The position numbers were made by a program, and so were the translations under genes. Shown here one piece after another: positions 1-6,171 of a DNA stretch of 6,999 bases. The stretch lies in NCBI GenBank assembly GCA_023416055.1, contig JAEZIH010000039.1, positions 1-6,999 on the forward strand. The letters are read 5' to 3'. This DNA comes from Pseudomonadota bacterium (GTDB taxonomy: Bacteria > Pseudomonadota > Alphaproteobacteria > Caulobacterales > Caulobacteraceae). Position 1 is the first letter of the stretch; every line of letters begins with the position of its first letter. The notes under the pieces were generated by a model. It saw nothing but the letters and a program-made list of their open reading frames with translations. It was not told the origin of the DNA and ran no database searches.

Positions 1-903
1 GCCCAGGAGGTCCGCTACTACGACGTGCCGCCCGGCGGCCGCGCCCACGACGTCGCCGTCACGCCGGAGGGCGACGAGGTCTGGTGGACGGTCCAGCGCG
101 GCGGGGCGCACGGCATTCTCGATCCCGCCACCGGCGAGACCACCATCATTCCGCTGGGCGAAGGCTCGGCCCCGCACGGGGTGATCGTCGGGCCGGACGG
201 AAACGCCTGGATCACCGACGGCGGCCAGAACGCCATCGTCCGGGTCGACCGCGAAACGCGCGAGGTGAAGGTCTGGCCGCTGCCAGAGGACATCGGCCCG
301 ATCAACATGAACACGGCGACCTTCGACCAACGCGGGCGCATCTGGTTCACCGGCCAGACCGGCTTCTACGGCCGCCTCGACCCGGCCACCGACGACATGC
401 AGGTGTGGGACGCGCCGCGCGGCCGCGGCCCCTACGGCATCACCACCACGCCGTCGGGCGAGGTCTGGTACGCCTCGCTGGCGGGCAGCCATATCGCGAA
501 GGTCGACCTCGACACCGGCGAGGCGACCATCGTCGAGCCGCCGACGCCGGACCAGGGCGCGCGGCGCATCTGGTCCGACAGCCAGGGGCGGCTGTGGGTC
601 AGCGAGTGGAACAGCGGAAACGTCAGCGTCCACGATCCGCGTGACGGCAGCTGGCGCACCTGGAAGCTGCCGGGCGAGGCGCCGAAGACCTACTCCGTCT
701 ATGTCGACGAGCGCGACAAGGTGTGGCTGACCGACTTCGCCGCCAACGCCATCGTGCTGTTCGATCCGGAAACCGAGACCTTTAAGAGCTTCCCCAGCGA
801 CCGCGAGGGGGCCAACGTGCGCCAGATGCTGGGCCGGCCGGGCGAGGTCTGGGGCGCGGAATCGGGCACGGACCGGCTGGTCGTGATCCGCTACGGCGAA
901 TGA
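1..903 (+). CDS. Vgb-family (streptogramin lyase-like) seven-bladed beta-propeller, 5' end missing
   Basis: The frame is open to the left edge, so the true start and any signal peptide lie outside; 300 codons are visible before the TGA at 901-903. A GTG at 25-27 is in frame but is unlikely to be the start, because the reading frame continues upstream with family-like sequence. Seven blade repeats can be read, each with a pattern like PxGI...DG.hWhT followed by an hhRhD.xTG strand. Blade cores include PHGVIVGPDGNAWITD, PYGITTTPSGEVWYAS and a last blade ending near RLVVIRYGE. This matches the fold of virginiamycin B lyase (Vgb) and related proteins, whose true lyases open streptogramin B rings. 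By my alignment to remembered Staphylococcus Vgb, the two catalytic histidines are replaced by Tyr (codon 231) and Arg (codon 274). A Glu (codon 287) sits near the catalytic Glu position. I therefore infer a non-resistance role, perhaps a periplasmic binding or scaffold propeller. It is followed 7 nt later by a cytochrome c gene, probably in one operon. Confidence 0.85.
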   Translation, partial: AQEVRYYDVPPGGRAHDVAVTPEGDEVWWTVQRGGAHGILDPATGETTIIPLGEGSAPHGVIVGPDGNAWITDGGQNAIVRVDRETREVKVWPLPEDIGPINMNTATFDQRGRIWFTGQTGFYGRLDPATDDMQVWDAPRGRGPYGITTTPSGEVWYASLAGSHIAKVDLDTGEATIVEPPTPDQGARRIWSDSQGRLWVSEWNSGNVSVHDPRDGSWRTWKLPGEAPKTYSVYVDERDKVWLTDFAANAIVLFDPETETFKSFPSDREGANVRQMLGRPGEVWGAESGTDRLVVIRYGE

Positions 904-910
904 GCCGGGC

Positions 911-1315
911 GTGATCGGGCTCATCCTTCTCGCCCTCCTCGGCGTGCAGACGCCGCCGGATCCCGGCGCGCGCGCCTTCCAGCGCTGCGCCGCCTGCCAT
1001 TCCCTCCAGCCCGATCCGCGCAGTCCGGCTCCGCACCTGTCAGGGGTGGTGGGGCGCCGGGCCGGGGCGGTGGAAGGCTTCCGCTATTCCGGGGCCATGC
1101 GCGCGGCCGGGCGCCGCGGCCTGGTCTGGGACGAGGCGACGCTGGAGCGCTTCCTCGCCGACCCCGAGGCGGTCGTACCGGGCACGGACATGCCATTCCA
1201 GGGCGGCGGGGCAGCCGAGCGCGCGGCGGTGATCGACTGGTTGCGCCGCCAGCGCTGTTCGGACGCAACGGCTTGTGATCGTCCGAGGGTAGGCTTGGCG
1301 GCGGCTGGGGGTTAG
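911..1315 (+). CDS. Small exported monoheme c-type cytochrome (class I)
   Basis: This gene encodes 134 residues and is predicted to be a periplasmic electron-transfer protein. The heme c attachment motif CAACH lies at residues 26-30, giving His30 as proximal ligand. Met94 in the GTDMPF segment is the likely distal ligand. The order of CxxCH, PxLxGVVGRRAG, GFRYSGAM, LVWDEATLERFL and VPGTDMPFQG is typical of mitochondrial/cytochrome c2-like class I proteins. The start is GTG at 911; an in-frame TGA at 884-886 leaves no other start codon upstream. The leader (MIGLILLALLGVQ) is hydrophobic but short and has no basic residue before the core. No strong Shine-Dalgarno sequence is seen; the 7-nt gap after the propeller gene suggests translational coupling. 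The C-terminus adds two further cysteines (116 and 122) and a Gly/Ala-rich tail beyond the usual end of the fold. The redox partner is not evident; the neighbouring propeller protein is a candidate by context only. Confidence 0.9.
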   Translation: MIGLILLALLGVQTPPDPGARAFQRCAACHSLQPDPRSPAPHLSGVVGRRAGAVEGFRYSGAMRAAGRRGLVWDEATLERFLADPEAVVPGTDMPFQGGGAAERAAVIDWLRRQRCSDATACDRPRVGLAAAGG

Positions 1316-1333
1316 TCCTGTCCGACCTTCAGC

Positions 1334-1347
1334 TGGAACCGGTTACA
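1334..1347. promoter_or_regulatory. LacI-type operator-like palindrome at the bglX start
   Basis: The 14-bp sequence TGGAACCGGTTACA is an inverted repeat with six of seven pairs matching around a central CG, including a perfect 8-bp core AACCGGTT. Even-length palindromes with a central CG and TGN...NCA ends are typical of operators bound by LacI-family sugar regulators. The site ends on the A of the bglX ATG, where a bound repressor would block transcription start or elongation. No regulator gene is in the window, so the assignment is an inference from symmetry and position. Confidence 0.4.
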
Positions 1348-3626
1348 TGCGCCACGCCTCCTTCGCCCCGTCCCGTCGCTTTCTTCTGGCCGGAGGCGCG
1401 GTGACCGCGGGGCTGATGCTGGCGCCGCGGATGGCGGCGGCGCAGGCTCGGGACAATCTGGCCCGCGTCAACGACCTGATCGCCCGCATGACCATCGAGG
1501 AGAAGGCCGGCCAGCTGAACCTGCAGAACGATCCGTTCCGCTGGCGGCCCGAGGGCGTGAATCCGGGCGACGCCCTGGACACCGATCAGGAGAAGACCGC
1601 GGCCGACATCCGCGCCGGACGGATCGGGGCGCTGTTCAACGGCGTCGGGGCGAAGACCACCCGCTTCGTCCAGGAGCTGGCGGTCAAGGAGAGCCGGCTG
1701 GGCATCCCGCTGCTGTTCGCGGCCGACGTCGTGCACGGGCTGAAGACCACCTTCCCGGTGCCGCTGGGCGAGGCGGCCAGCTGGGACCTCGATCTGGCCG
1801 AACGCACGGCGCGGGCGGCGGCCGTCGAGGGCGGCGCGGCGGGCGTGCACCAGACCTATGCGCCGATGGTCGACGTCGGCCGTGACCAGCGCTGGGGCCG
1901 GGTGGTCGAGGGCGCCGGCGAGGACGTGCTGCTGAACAACCTGTTCGCCGCCGCGCGGACGAAGGGCTTCCAGGGCGAGGACCTGAAGCACTGGTCGTCG
2001 CTGCTGGCCACGGCCAAGCATTTCGCCGCCTACGGCGCCGCCGAGGCGGGCCTGGACTACAACACCACCGACATGAGCGAGCGCGAGCTGCGCTCGGTCT
2101 ACCTGCCGCCGTTCAAGGCGGCGATCGACGCCGGGGCACTGTCGATCATGAGCGCCTTCAACGACCTGAACGGCGTGCCGACCAGCGGCAACAAGTGGCT
2201 GCTGACCGACCTGCTGCACGGCGAGTGGGGCTTCGCCGGCTTCGTGGTCTCGGACTACACCTCGGAGCAGGAGCTGATCGCCCACGGCTATGCGAAGGAC
2301 GACCGCGACGCCGCCCGCATCGCCCTGATGGCCGGCGTCGACATGTCGATGAAGAGCGGCATCTACATGGCCCACATCCCCGACCTGGTGCGCGCCGGCG
2401 AGGTGCCGGTCGAACGGGTCGACGAGGCGGTGCGCCGGGTGCTGATGACCAAGGCGGCGCTGGGCCTCTTCGAGAACCCCTACCGCGGTTCGGACGTGCG
2501 GCTGGAGGCCCGCGTCACCGGCAGCCGCGAGCATCTGGCGCTGGCGCGCGAGGCCGGGCGCAAGTCGATCGTGATGGTGAAGAACGAGGGGAACCTGCTG
2601 CCCCTGCCGAAGACGGGCAAGCGCTACGCCCTGATCGGGCCGTTCGGCGACGACCGCGTCGACCTGTTCGGCCCGTGGTCGATCTTCAAGGATCCCAACC
2701 TCGCCGTCTCGCTGGAGCAGGGCCTGCGCGCGGCCTTGGGCGAGGGCTCAAGCCTGACCGTGGTCAAGGGATCGAACGTCGAGGCCCCGCTGAAGGGCGG
2801 GATCGAGGCGGCGGTGATCGCCGCGGCGCAGGCCGACGTGGTGCTGCTGGCGGTCGGCGAGAGCCAGAACATGTCGGCCGAGGCCCAGTCGCGCGTCGAC
2901 ATCGGCCTGCCGGAGGCGCAGCTGGCCCTGGCCGAGGCGGTGGCCGCCACCGGCAAGCCGGTCGTGGTCCTGCTGCGTAACGGCCGGGCCATGGAGCTGT
3001 CGGGCGCGGTGAAGGACGCCCGCGCCATCCTGGTCACCTGGTTCCTCGGCTCGGAGACGGGCAACGCCGTGGCCGACGTCCTGTTCGGCGACCACTCGCC
3101 CAGCGGCCGCCTGCCGGTCAGCTTCCCCCACTTCTCGGGCCAGTCGCCCTTCTACTATGCGCACAAGAGCACCGGCCGGCCGGCTGCCTCGCGCAACGAG
3201 GGCTTCAGGGCGCAGTTCCGCGAGACGGGCAACGAGGCGCTCTATCCGTTCGGCCACGGCCTGACCTATGCGCCGGTCAGCTATTCGCCGGTGCGCCTCT
3301 CGTCGCAGACCATGGGCTGGAACGGCGAACTCACCGCCAGCGTGACCCTGACCAATGGCGGCCAGCGGCCGGCCGAGGAGGTGGTGCAGCTGTACATCCG
3401 CGACCGCGTCGCCTCGATCACCCAGCCGGTGCGGCTGCTGAAGGGCTTCCGCCGCGTGACCGTGCCGGCCGGCGGCTCGGTCGAGGTCTCCCTGCCGCTG
3501 AAGTTCGAGGAGCTGCTGTTCCTCGGGCCCGACCTGCAGCCGACCGTCGAGCCGGGCGAGTTCGACCTGTGGCTGGCGCCGAACGCCCAGGCCGGCGAAC
3601 CGGCCCGGTTCACCCTGACCCGCTGA
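1347..3626 (+). CDS. bglX: Periplasmic beta-glucosidase, glycoside hydrolase family 3
   Basis: This 759-residue enzyme matches the usual BglX length and is predicted to release glucose from the non-reducing ends of beta-glucosides in the periplasm by a retaining mechanism. The N-terminus is a Tat-type signal: SRRFLLAGG with Arg10-Arg11, a hydrophobic stretch, and likely cleavage at AQA|RD after residue 34. The GH3 N-terminal barrel spans about residues 40-375, opening with MTIEEKAGQLN and holding Lys224-His225. The nucleophile is Asp303 in VVSDYTS. The C-terminal GH3 sandwich (about 405-635) carries GESQNMSAEAQSR, where Glu512 is the probable acid/base, and the BglX-like YYAHKSTGRP segment. 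A fibronectin III-like domain (about 665-750) completes the usual architecture. ATG at 1347 is chosen because it directly precedes the Tat signal. It has no recognisable Shine-Dalgarno sequence, so leaderless or weak initiation is possible. A palindromic operator-like site abuts the start, consistent with sugar-responsive control. The gene lies 31 nt after the cytochrome gene. Confidence 0.96.
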   Translation: MRHASFAPSRRFLLAGGAVTAGLMLAPRMAAAQARDNLARVNDLIARMTIEEKAGQLNLQNDPFRWRPEGVNPGDALDTDQEKTAADIRAGRIGALFNGVGAKTTRFVQELAVKESRLGIPLLFAADVVHGLKTTFPVPLGEAASWDLDLAERTARAAAVEGGAAGVHQTYAPMVDVGRDQRWGRVVEGAGEDVLLNNLFAAARTKGFQGEDLKHWSSLLATAKHFAAYGAAEAGLDYNTTDMSERELRSVYLPPFKAAIDAGALSIMSAFNDLNGVPTSGNKWLLTDLLHGEWGFAGFVVSDYTSEQELIAHGYAKDDRDAARIALMAGVDMSMKSGIYMAHIPDLVRAGEVPVERVDEAVRRVLMTKAALGLFENPYRGSDVRLEARVTGSREHLALAREAGRKSIVMVKNEGNLLPLPKTGKRYALIGPFGDDRVDLFGPWSIFKDPNLAVSLEQGLRAALGEGSSLTVVKGSNVEAPLKGGIEAAVIAAAQADVVLLAVGESQNMSAEAQSRVDIGLPEAQLALAEAVAATGKPVVVLLRNGRAMELSGAVKDARAILVTWFLGSETGNAVADVLFGDHSPSGRLPVSFPHFSGQSPFYYAHKSTGRPAASRNEGFRAQFRETGNEALYPFGHGLTYAPVSYSPVRLSSQTMGWNGELTASVTLTNGGQRPAEEVVQLYIRDRVASITQPVRLLKGFRRVTVPAGGSVEVSLPLKFEELLFLGPDLQPTVEPGEFDLWLAPNAQAGEPARFTLTR

Positions 3627-3650
3627 TCATCATTCGTCATCTTGGCGCCC

Positions 3651-3679
3651 GGGCCTGACCACCTATGGTGGTCGGGCTC
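3651..3679 (+). terminator. Strong hairpin after bglX, possible terminator or leader structure
   Basis: An inverted repeat pairs 3651-3663 with 3667-3679. The inner GACCACC/GGTGGTC arms match perfectly around a TAT loop, and the stem reaches 13 bp if two G-T pairs are allowed. It sits 24 nt after the bglX stop and 15 nt before the start of the OmpA-like gene. No T-run follows, so it is not a classical intrinsic terminator. It could also stabilise the bglX mRNA 3' end or form a leader structure near the next ribosome-binding site. Confidence 0.4.
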
Positions 3680-3684
3680 ATCCC

Positions 3685-3690
3685 GGAGGT
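3685..3690 (+). promoter_or_regulatory. Ribosome-binding site deciding the OmpA-like start
   Basis: GGAGGT lies 4 nt before the ATG at 3695. It supports this start over an in-frame ATG at 3665, which falls inside the hairpin loop and would add ten residues ahead of the signal peptide. Confidence 0.75.
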
Positions 3691-3694
3691 GACG

Positions 3695-4195
3695 ATGACC
3701 AGCCCTGCCCTGCTCGCCGCGATCGTTCTCGGCCTCGCCACGCCGGCCGGCGCCGAAACCAGCCGACCTTCGCCCCAGGCTGCAGACATTGTCGACGGCT
3801 CCGCAGCGGACTTCCGCACGAGCGTCGGAGATCGGGTCTTCTTCCAGGAAGGCAATGCCGACCTGACTGATGAGGCGATGGCCGTACTGCGGCGGCAGGC
3901 CGAGTGGCTGAAGCGCTATCCCTCCGTCCGCGTCCGCGTGGTGGGTCATTCAGACGACAGGAACTGGCCAGACCTCGACATCGAGCCCGAACAGCTCCCT
4001 GCCCTCAATCGCTGGTTCGGCGAGGTGAGAGCCGCCGTGGTGGCGACGCAACTGCGCCTGTTCGGCGTGGCGCGGGAGCGGATCGAAATCGCCACCGAGG
4101 GCGACACCAACAAACTCGATCCGCGCGACGACGCGGCGGCCCGTAGCGTCAACCGCAACGTCCAGACGGTGATCGTGTCCGACGCCGCCGGCTGA
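3695..4195 (+). CDS. Exported OmpA-like peptidoglycan-binding domain protein
   Basis: This gene encodes 166 residues. A signal peptide (residues 1-20, ATPAGA|ET) is followed by a short linker and one OmpA/MotB-like domain (about 44-163). Recognisable elements are RVFFQEGNADLTDEAMAVLRRQAEWL, VRVRVVGHSDDR, the N-x-x-F-x-x-x-R-A helix (Asn105, Arg112), GVARERIEIATEGD and the closing SVNRNVQTVIV. In known OmpA domains the Asp of GHTD and the Arg of this helix bind the diaminopimelate of peptidoglycan; here these are Asp87 and Arg112. Their spacing is 25 residues, against 15 in Acinetobacter OmpA as I remember it, so about ten residues (WPDLDIEPEQ region) appear inserted. There is no beta-barrel and no cysteine, hence no lipobox, so the mature protein should be soluble in the periplasm or held only by the cell wall. 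The specific role is unknown. It ends tail to tail with the next gene, with 2 nt between stop codons. Confidence 0.85.
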   Translation: MTSPALLAAIVLGLATPAGAETSRPSPQAADIVDGSAADFRTSVGDRVFFQEGNADLTDEAMAVLRRQAEWLKRYPSVRVRVVGHSDDRNWPDLDIEPEQLPALNRWFGEVRAAVVATQLRLFGVARERIEIATEGDTNKLDPRDDAAARSVNRNVQTVIVSDAAG

Positions 4196-4197
4196 CC

Positions 4198-4551
4198 TCA
4201 GCCCTGGCCGGTCGCCGCCGCATAGACCTCGGGCTTGAAGCCCACGGTCGTGCGGCCATCGATGTCCAGCACCGGCCGCTTGATCATCGACGGCTGGGCC
4301 AGCATCAGCTCGATGGCCTTCTCCGCGTCCAGATCGGCCTTCGCCTCGGGCGGCAGGGCGCGGAAGGTCGTGCCGGCGCGGTTCAGCACCGTCTCCCAGC
4401 CGTGGGCCGCGACCCAGCCCTGCAGCGCGGGGCGGTCGATCCCGGCCTTCTTGTAGTCGTGAAAGGCGTAGGCGACGCCGTGCTGGTCCAGCCAGACGCG
4501 GGCCTTCTTGACGGTGTCGCAGTTGGGTATGCCGTAGAGGGTCGTGGTCAT
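4198..4551 (-). CDS. ArsC/Spx-family reductase-like protein (YffB type)
   Basis: This 117-residue cytoplasmic protein has a thioredoxin-like ArsC fold. The N-terminal signature LYGIPNCDTVKKARVWL places a single conserved cysteine at residue 11, and the downstream LNRAGTTFR (about 57-64) and MIKRPVLD (about 89-96, with Arg92-Pro93) segments match the Spx/YffB branch of the arsenate reductase family. There is no second cysteine, so catalysis, if any, would need glutathione or another thiol. In E. coli, YffB is reported to be a glutathione-dependent oxidoreductase-like protein of uncertain substrate. Naming it an arsenate reductase would be unsafe, because no ars genes accompany it. The ATG at 4551 immediately precedes the family's usual start, but no clear Shine-Dalgarno sequence is seen on the minus strand. 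It is divergent from the Sel1-repeat gene and convergent with the OmpA-like gene. Confidence 0.9.
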   Translation of the reverse strand: MTTTLYGIPNCDTVKKARVWLDQHGVAYAFHDYKKAGIDRPALQGWVAAHGWETVLNRAGTTFRALPPEAKADLDAEKAIELMLAQPSMIKRPVLDIDGRTTVGFKPEVYAAATGQG

Positions 4552-4665
4552 GGTGGAGGCATAGCCGCAGACACGGCGGCGAGGCCAGAGCCGTCAGTTT
4601 CGGTGGCGTTGCGACGCTCCGGCTGCGCCGTTACCAACCTGCGCGGAACGACCAAGGGAGGCTCC
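4552..4665. promoter_or_regulatory. Divergent intergenic region, likely promoters for both flanking genes
   Basis: This 114-nt spacer lies between divergent start codons and must hold the promoters if neither gene is read from further away. For the plus strand, TTGCGA (4609-4614) and TACCAA (4632-4637) are 17 nt apart and would start transcription about 22 nt before the Sel1-gene ATG. The match is weak. I see no convincing minus-strand promoter and no operator palindrome. Confidence 0.35.
4654..4661 (+). promoter_or_regulatory. Ribosome-binding site deciding the Sel1-protein start
   Basis: AAGGGAGG lies 4 nt before the ATG at 4666, directly ahead of a signal peptide. It rules against the longer in-frame reading that begins at 4402 inside the opposing reductase gene. 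Confidence 0.75.
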
Positions 4666-6162
4666 ATGTCGGAAACGCTTCGTCTTATGGCCGCCGCCGC
4701 GGTTGCGGGTCTGGTCGCGTTTCCCGCTGCGGCGCAGGTTCCGGCGCACGAGCAGGCCTGGCTGGATCGCTGGAACGTCACGCCGCAGATGCGGTACGAC
4801 ACGCCCAGACTGCTGGACAGTTCGCGCATCGCCTCGCGGCTGGACGAGGCCGAAAGGGCGGCGCGCGAGGGAGACCAGGTCGCCTATGTGCTTGTGGCTC
4901 TCGAGCACAATCGGCGCTGCAAGGGCGGGCGACGCATCGTCCGCGAAGCCTGCGCCGCCTACGCCGCATGGCGTGGAGAATGGGGGGCGCTGCACCGGAC
5001 GGAGGTCAGCCCGGCCCTGCGGTCGTTCCATATGCTGGACAACCGCCGCGACGGCCTGAGGCTGAGGGCGCTGGAGGCCGGACAAATCTTCGATCTCGGC
5101 GTCGGCGGGCCGGCGGAGCCGGCGACGGCGCAGCTGTTCTACCAGCTGGCCCTGCTGTCGGACGACGCCGCCGAGCAGGCCGAAGCGAACTACCGACTGG
5201 GCCGCATGCACGAGGATGGCCGGCTGGGCGCCGACCTCTCGCAAGCGCGGCGGCTGGAGACGATCCGGACGCACTATTCGCGGGCGGCGGAGGCGGGCCA
5301 CCCCATGGCCGCCTACGTCATGGCGCACATCTCCCTGGCCGAGGCCGGAGACGGCGGTCCTGCGCATCTCAAGACATGGGCCGCCGGCTATTTCCGCGAC
5401 GCGGCCAACGGCGGGATCGCCGATGCGGCATGGCGCTACGCCCGCATGCTTGAGACTGGCGAGGTACAGGAGGCGCGGGGGCCTGAGACACTGCTGAGAT
5501 ACTACCGGATGGGGGCCGAGCGAGGTCATGTGCCGTCGATGGCGGGGGTGGCGCGGGCCTACTACCAGGGGTGGGGCGTGCGCGAGGACGAGCGGCAGGC
5601 CGAGGAATGGTGGAAGCGCGCCGCCGAGGCGGGCGATCCCGAGGCGGCGTGGATCGTGGCCAACCGCATGGCTCGCCGCAACGACTTCAGCGGCGGCCTG
5701 CCCTATCTGCGGCGCGCGGCCGAGGGCGGCTATCCGGGAGCCCAGGCGCAGCTGCAGCAGTGGACCAGCCGGGGCGTGCGCGAACGCAGCCTGGGCAACA
5801 CCCTGCTGGGCGTGCTGGAGTTCATCGGCGACGTGGGCGCGGCCTATGAGCGCCAGCGGCAGGAGGAGGTCGCCGTCCAGGAGGCCCGGACCATCGACTA
5901 CCTGGCCGCCCTGCACGACTACGGTCCGTCGAGCGCAGGGTCCGGCGGGCTGCACCTGACGGTCGAGGACACCTCTGATCCCGACTTCGACGCGCGCATG
6001 CGGGCCAACGCCGAACGCTCGCGGGCCGGCTGGGCCGAGTACGAAGCCAATCAGGCGGCGCGGTGGGAGCGGTTCCGTTCCGAGCGGGCCGCTGCGCGGG
6101 AGGCCGCAGCCAATATCGTCAGCGAGAGCTGCCGCGAGAACTGCCGCGCCTCGGCGCAGTAG
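4666..6162 (+). CDS. Exported Sel1/TPR-like repeat protein
   Basis: This gene encodes 498 residues. A signal peptide (about 1-23, FPAAA|QVP) directs it to the periplasm. Residues about 174-357 form roughly five Sel1-type helical repeats. The clearest is near 291-324, where AYYQGWGVREDERQAEEWWKRAAEAGDP fits the pattern with GxGV, D, A.xWW.KAA and G. The others are degenerate (AAEAGHP, AANGGIA, GAERGHV, AAEGGYP edges). Sel1 repeats are protein-interaction scaffolds, often in envelope, stress or signalling pathways; no partner can be named here. The N-terminal part (about 25-170) is helical-looking and unassigned. The C-terminal part (about 370-498) is charged, Ala/Arg/Glu-rich and probably helical. 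The only four cysteines come as two pairs, 85/96 and 489/493 (CRENC), which could form disulfides after export. The start is set by the ribosome-binding site at 4654-4661. The stop is 9 nt from the stop of the convergent guaA gene. Confidence 0.85.
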   Translation: MSETLRLMAAAAVAGLVAFPAAAQVPAHEQAWLDRWNVTPQMRYDTPRLLDSSRIASRLDEAERAAREGDQVAYVLVALEHNRRCKGGRRIVREACAAYAAWRGEWGALHRTEVSPALRSFHMLDNRRDGLRLRALEAGQIFDLGVGGPAEPATAQLFYQLALLSDDAAEQAEANYRLGRMHEDGRLGADLSQARRLETIRTHYSRAAEAGHPMAAYVMAHISLAEAGDGGPAHLKTWAAGYFRDAANGGIADAAWRYARMLETGEVQEARGPETLLRYYRMGAERGHVPSMAGVARAYYQGWGVREDERQAEEWWKRAAEAGDPEAAWIVANRMARRNDFSGGLPYLRRAAEGGYPGAQAQLQQWTSRGVRERSLGNTLLGVLEFIGDVGAAYERQRQEEVAVQEARTIDYLAALHDYGPSSAGSGGLHLTVEDTSDPDFDARMRANAERSRAGWAEYEANQAARWERFRSERAAAREAAANIVSESCRENCRASAQ

Positions 6163-6171
6163 CCGGCGGGC

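Noticed and set aside
25..903. A streptogramin resistance gene
   Set aside because: The fold fits Vgb, but the catalytic histidine positions appear to be Tyr and Arg, and the context is a cytochrome gene rather than a resistance element.
1329..2534. A 401-codon open frame antisense to bglX
   Set aside because: It lies opposite a clearly recognised GH3 catalytic domain, and its product is a His/Arg/Gln/Gly/Val-rich string with no domain. This is the expected shadow frame of GC-rich coding DNA.
3597..3611. Inverted repeat GAACCG-GCC-CGGTTC at the end of bglX
   Set aside because: A 6-bp stem inside GC-rich coding sequence is expected by chance, and no T-run or other terminator feature accompanies it.
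3665..3694. An earlier ATG for the OmpA-like gene
   Set aside because: It lies in the hairpin loop without a ribosome-binding site and would place ten residues before the signal peptide. The ATG at 3695 has GGAGGT in front.
4198..4551. An arsenate reductase of an ars operon
   Set aside because: The single Cys in GIPNCDTVKKARVWL fits the Spx/YffB branch, and no arsenite pump, ArsR or ArsH gene is nearby.
4402..4665. An 88-residue N-terminal extension of the Sel1 protein
   Set aside because: It would run through the divergent reductase gene, whose family motifs are intact. The ribosome-binding site at 4654-4661 followed by a signal peptide fixes the start at 4666.
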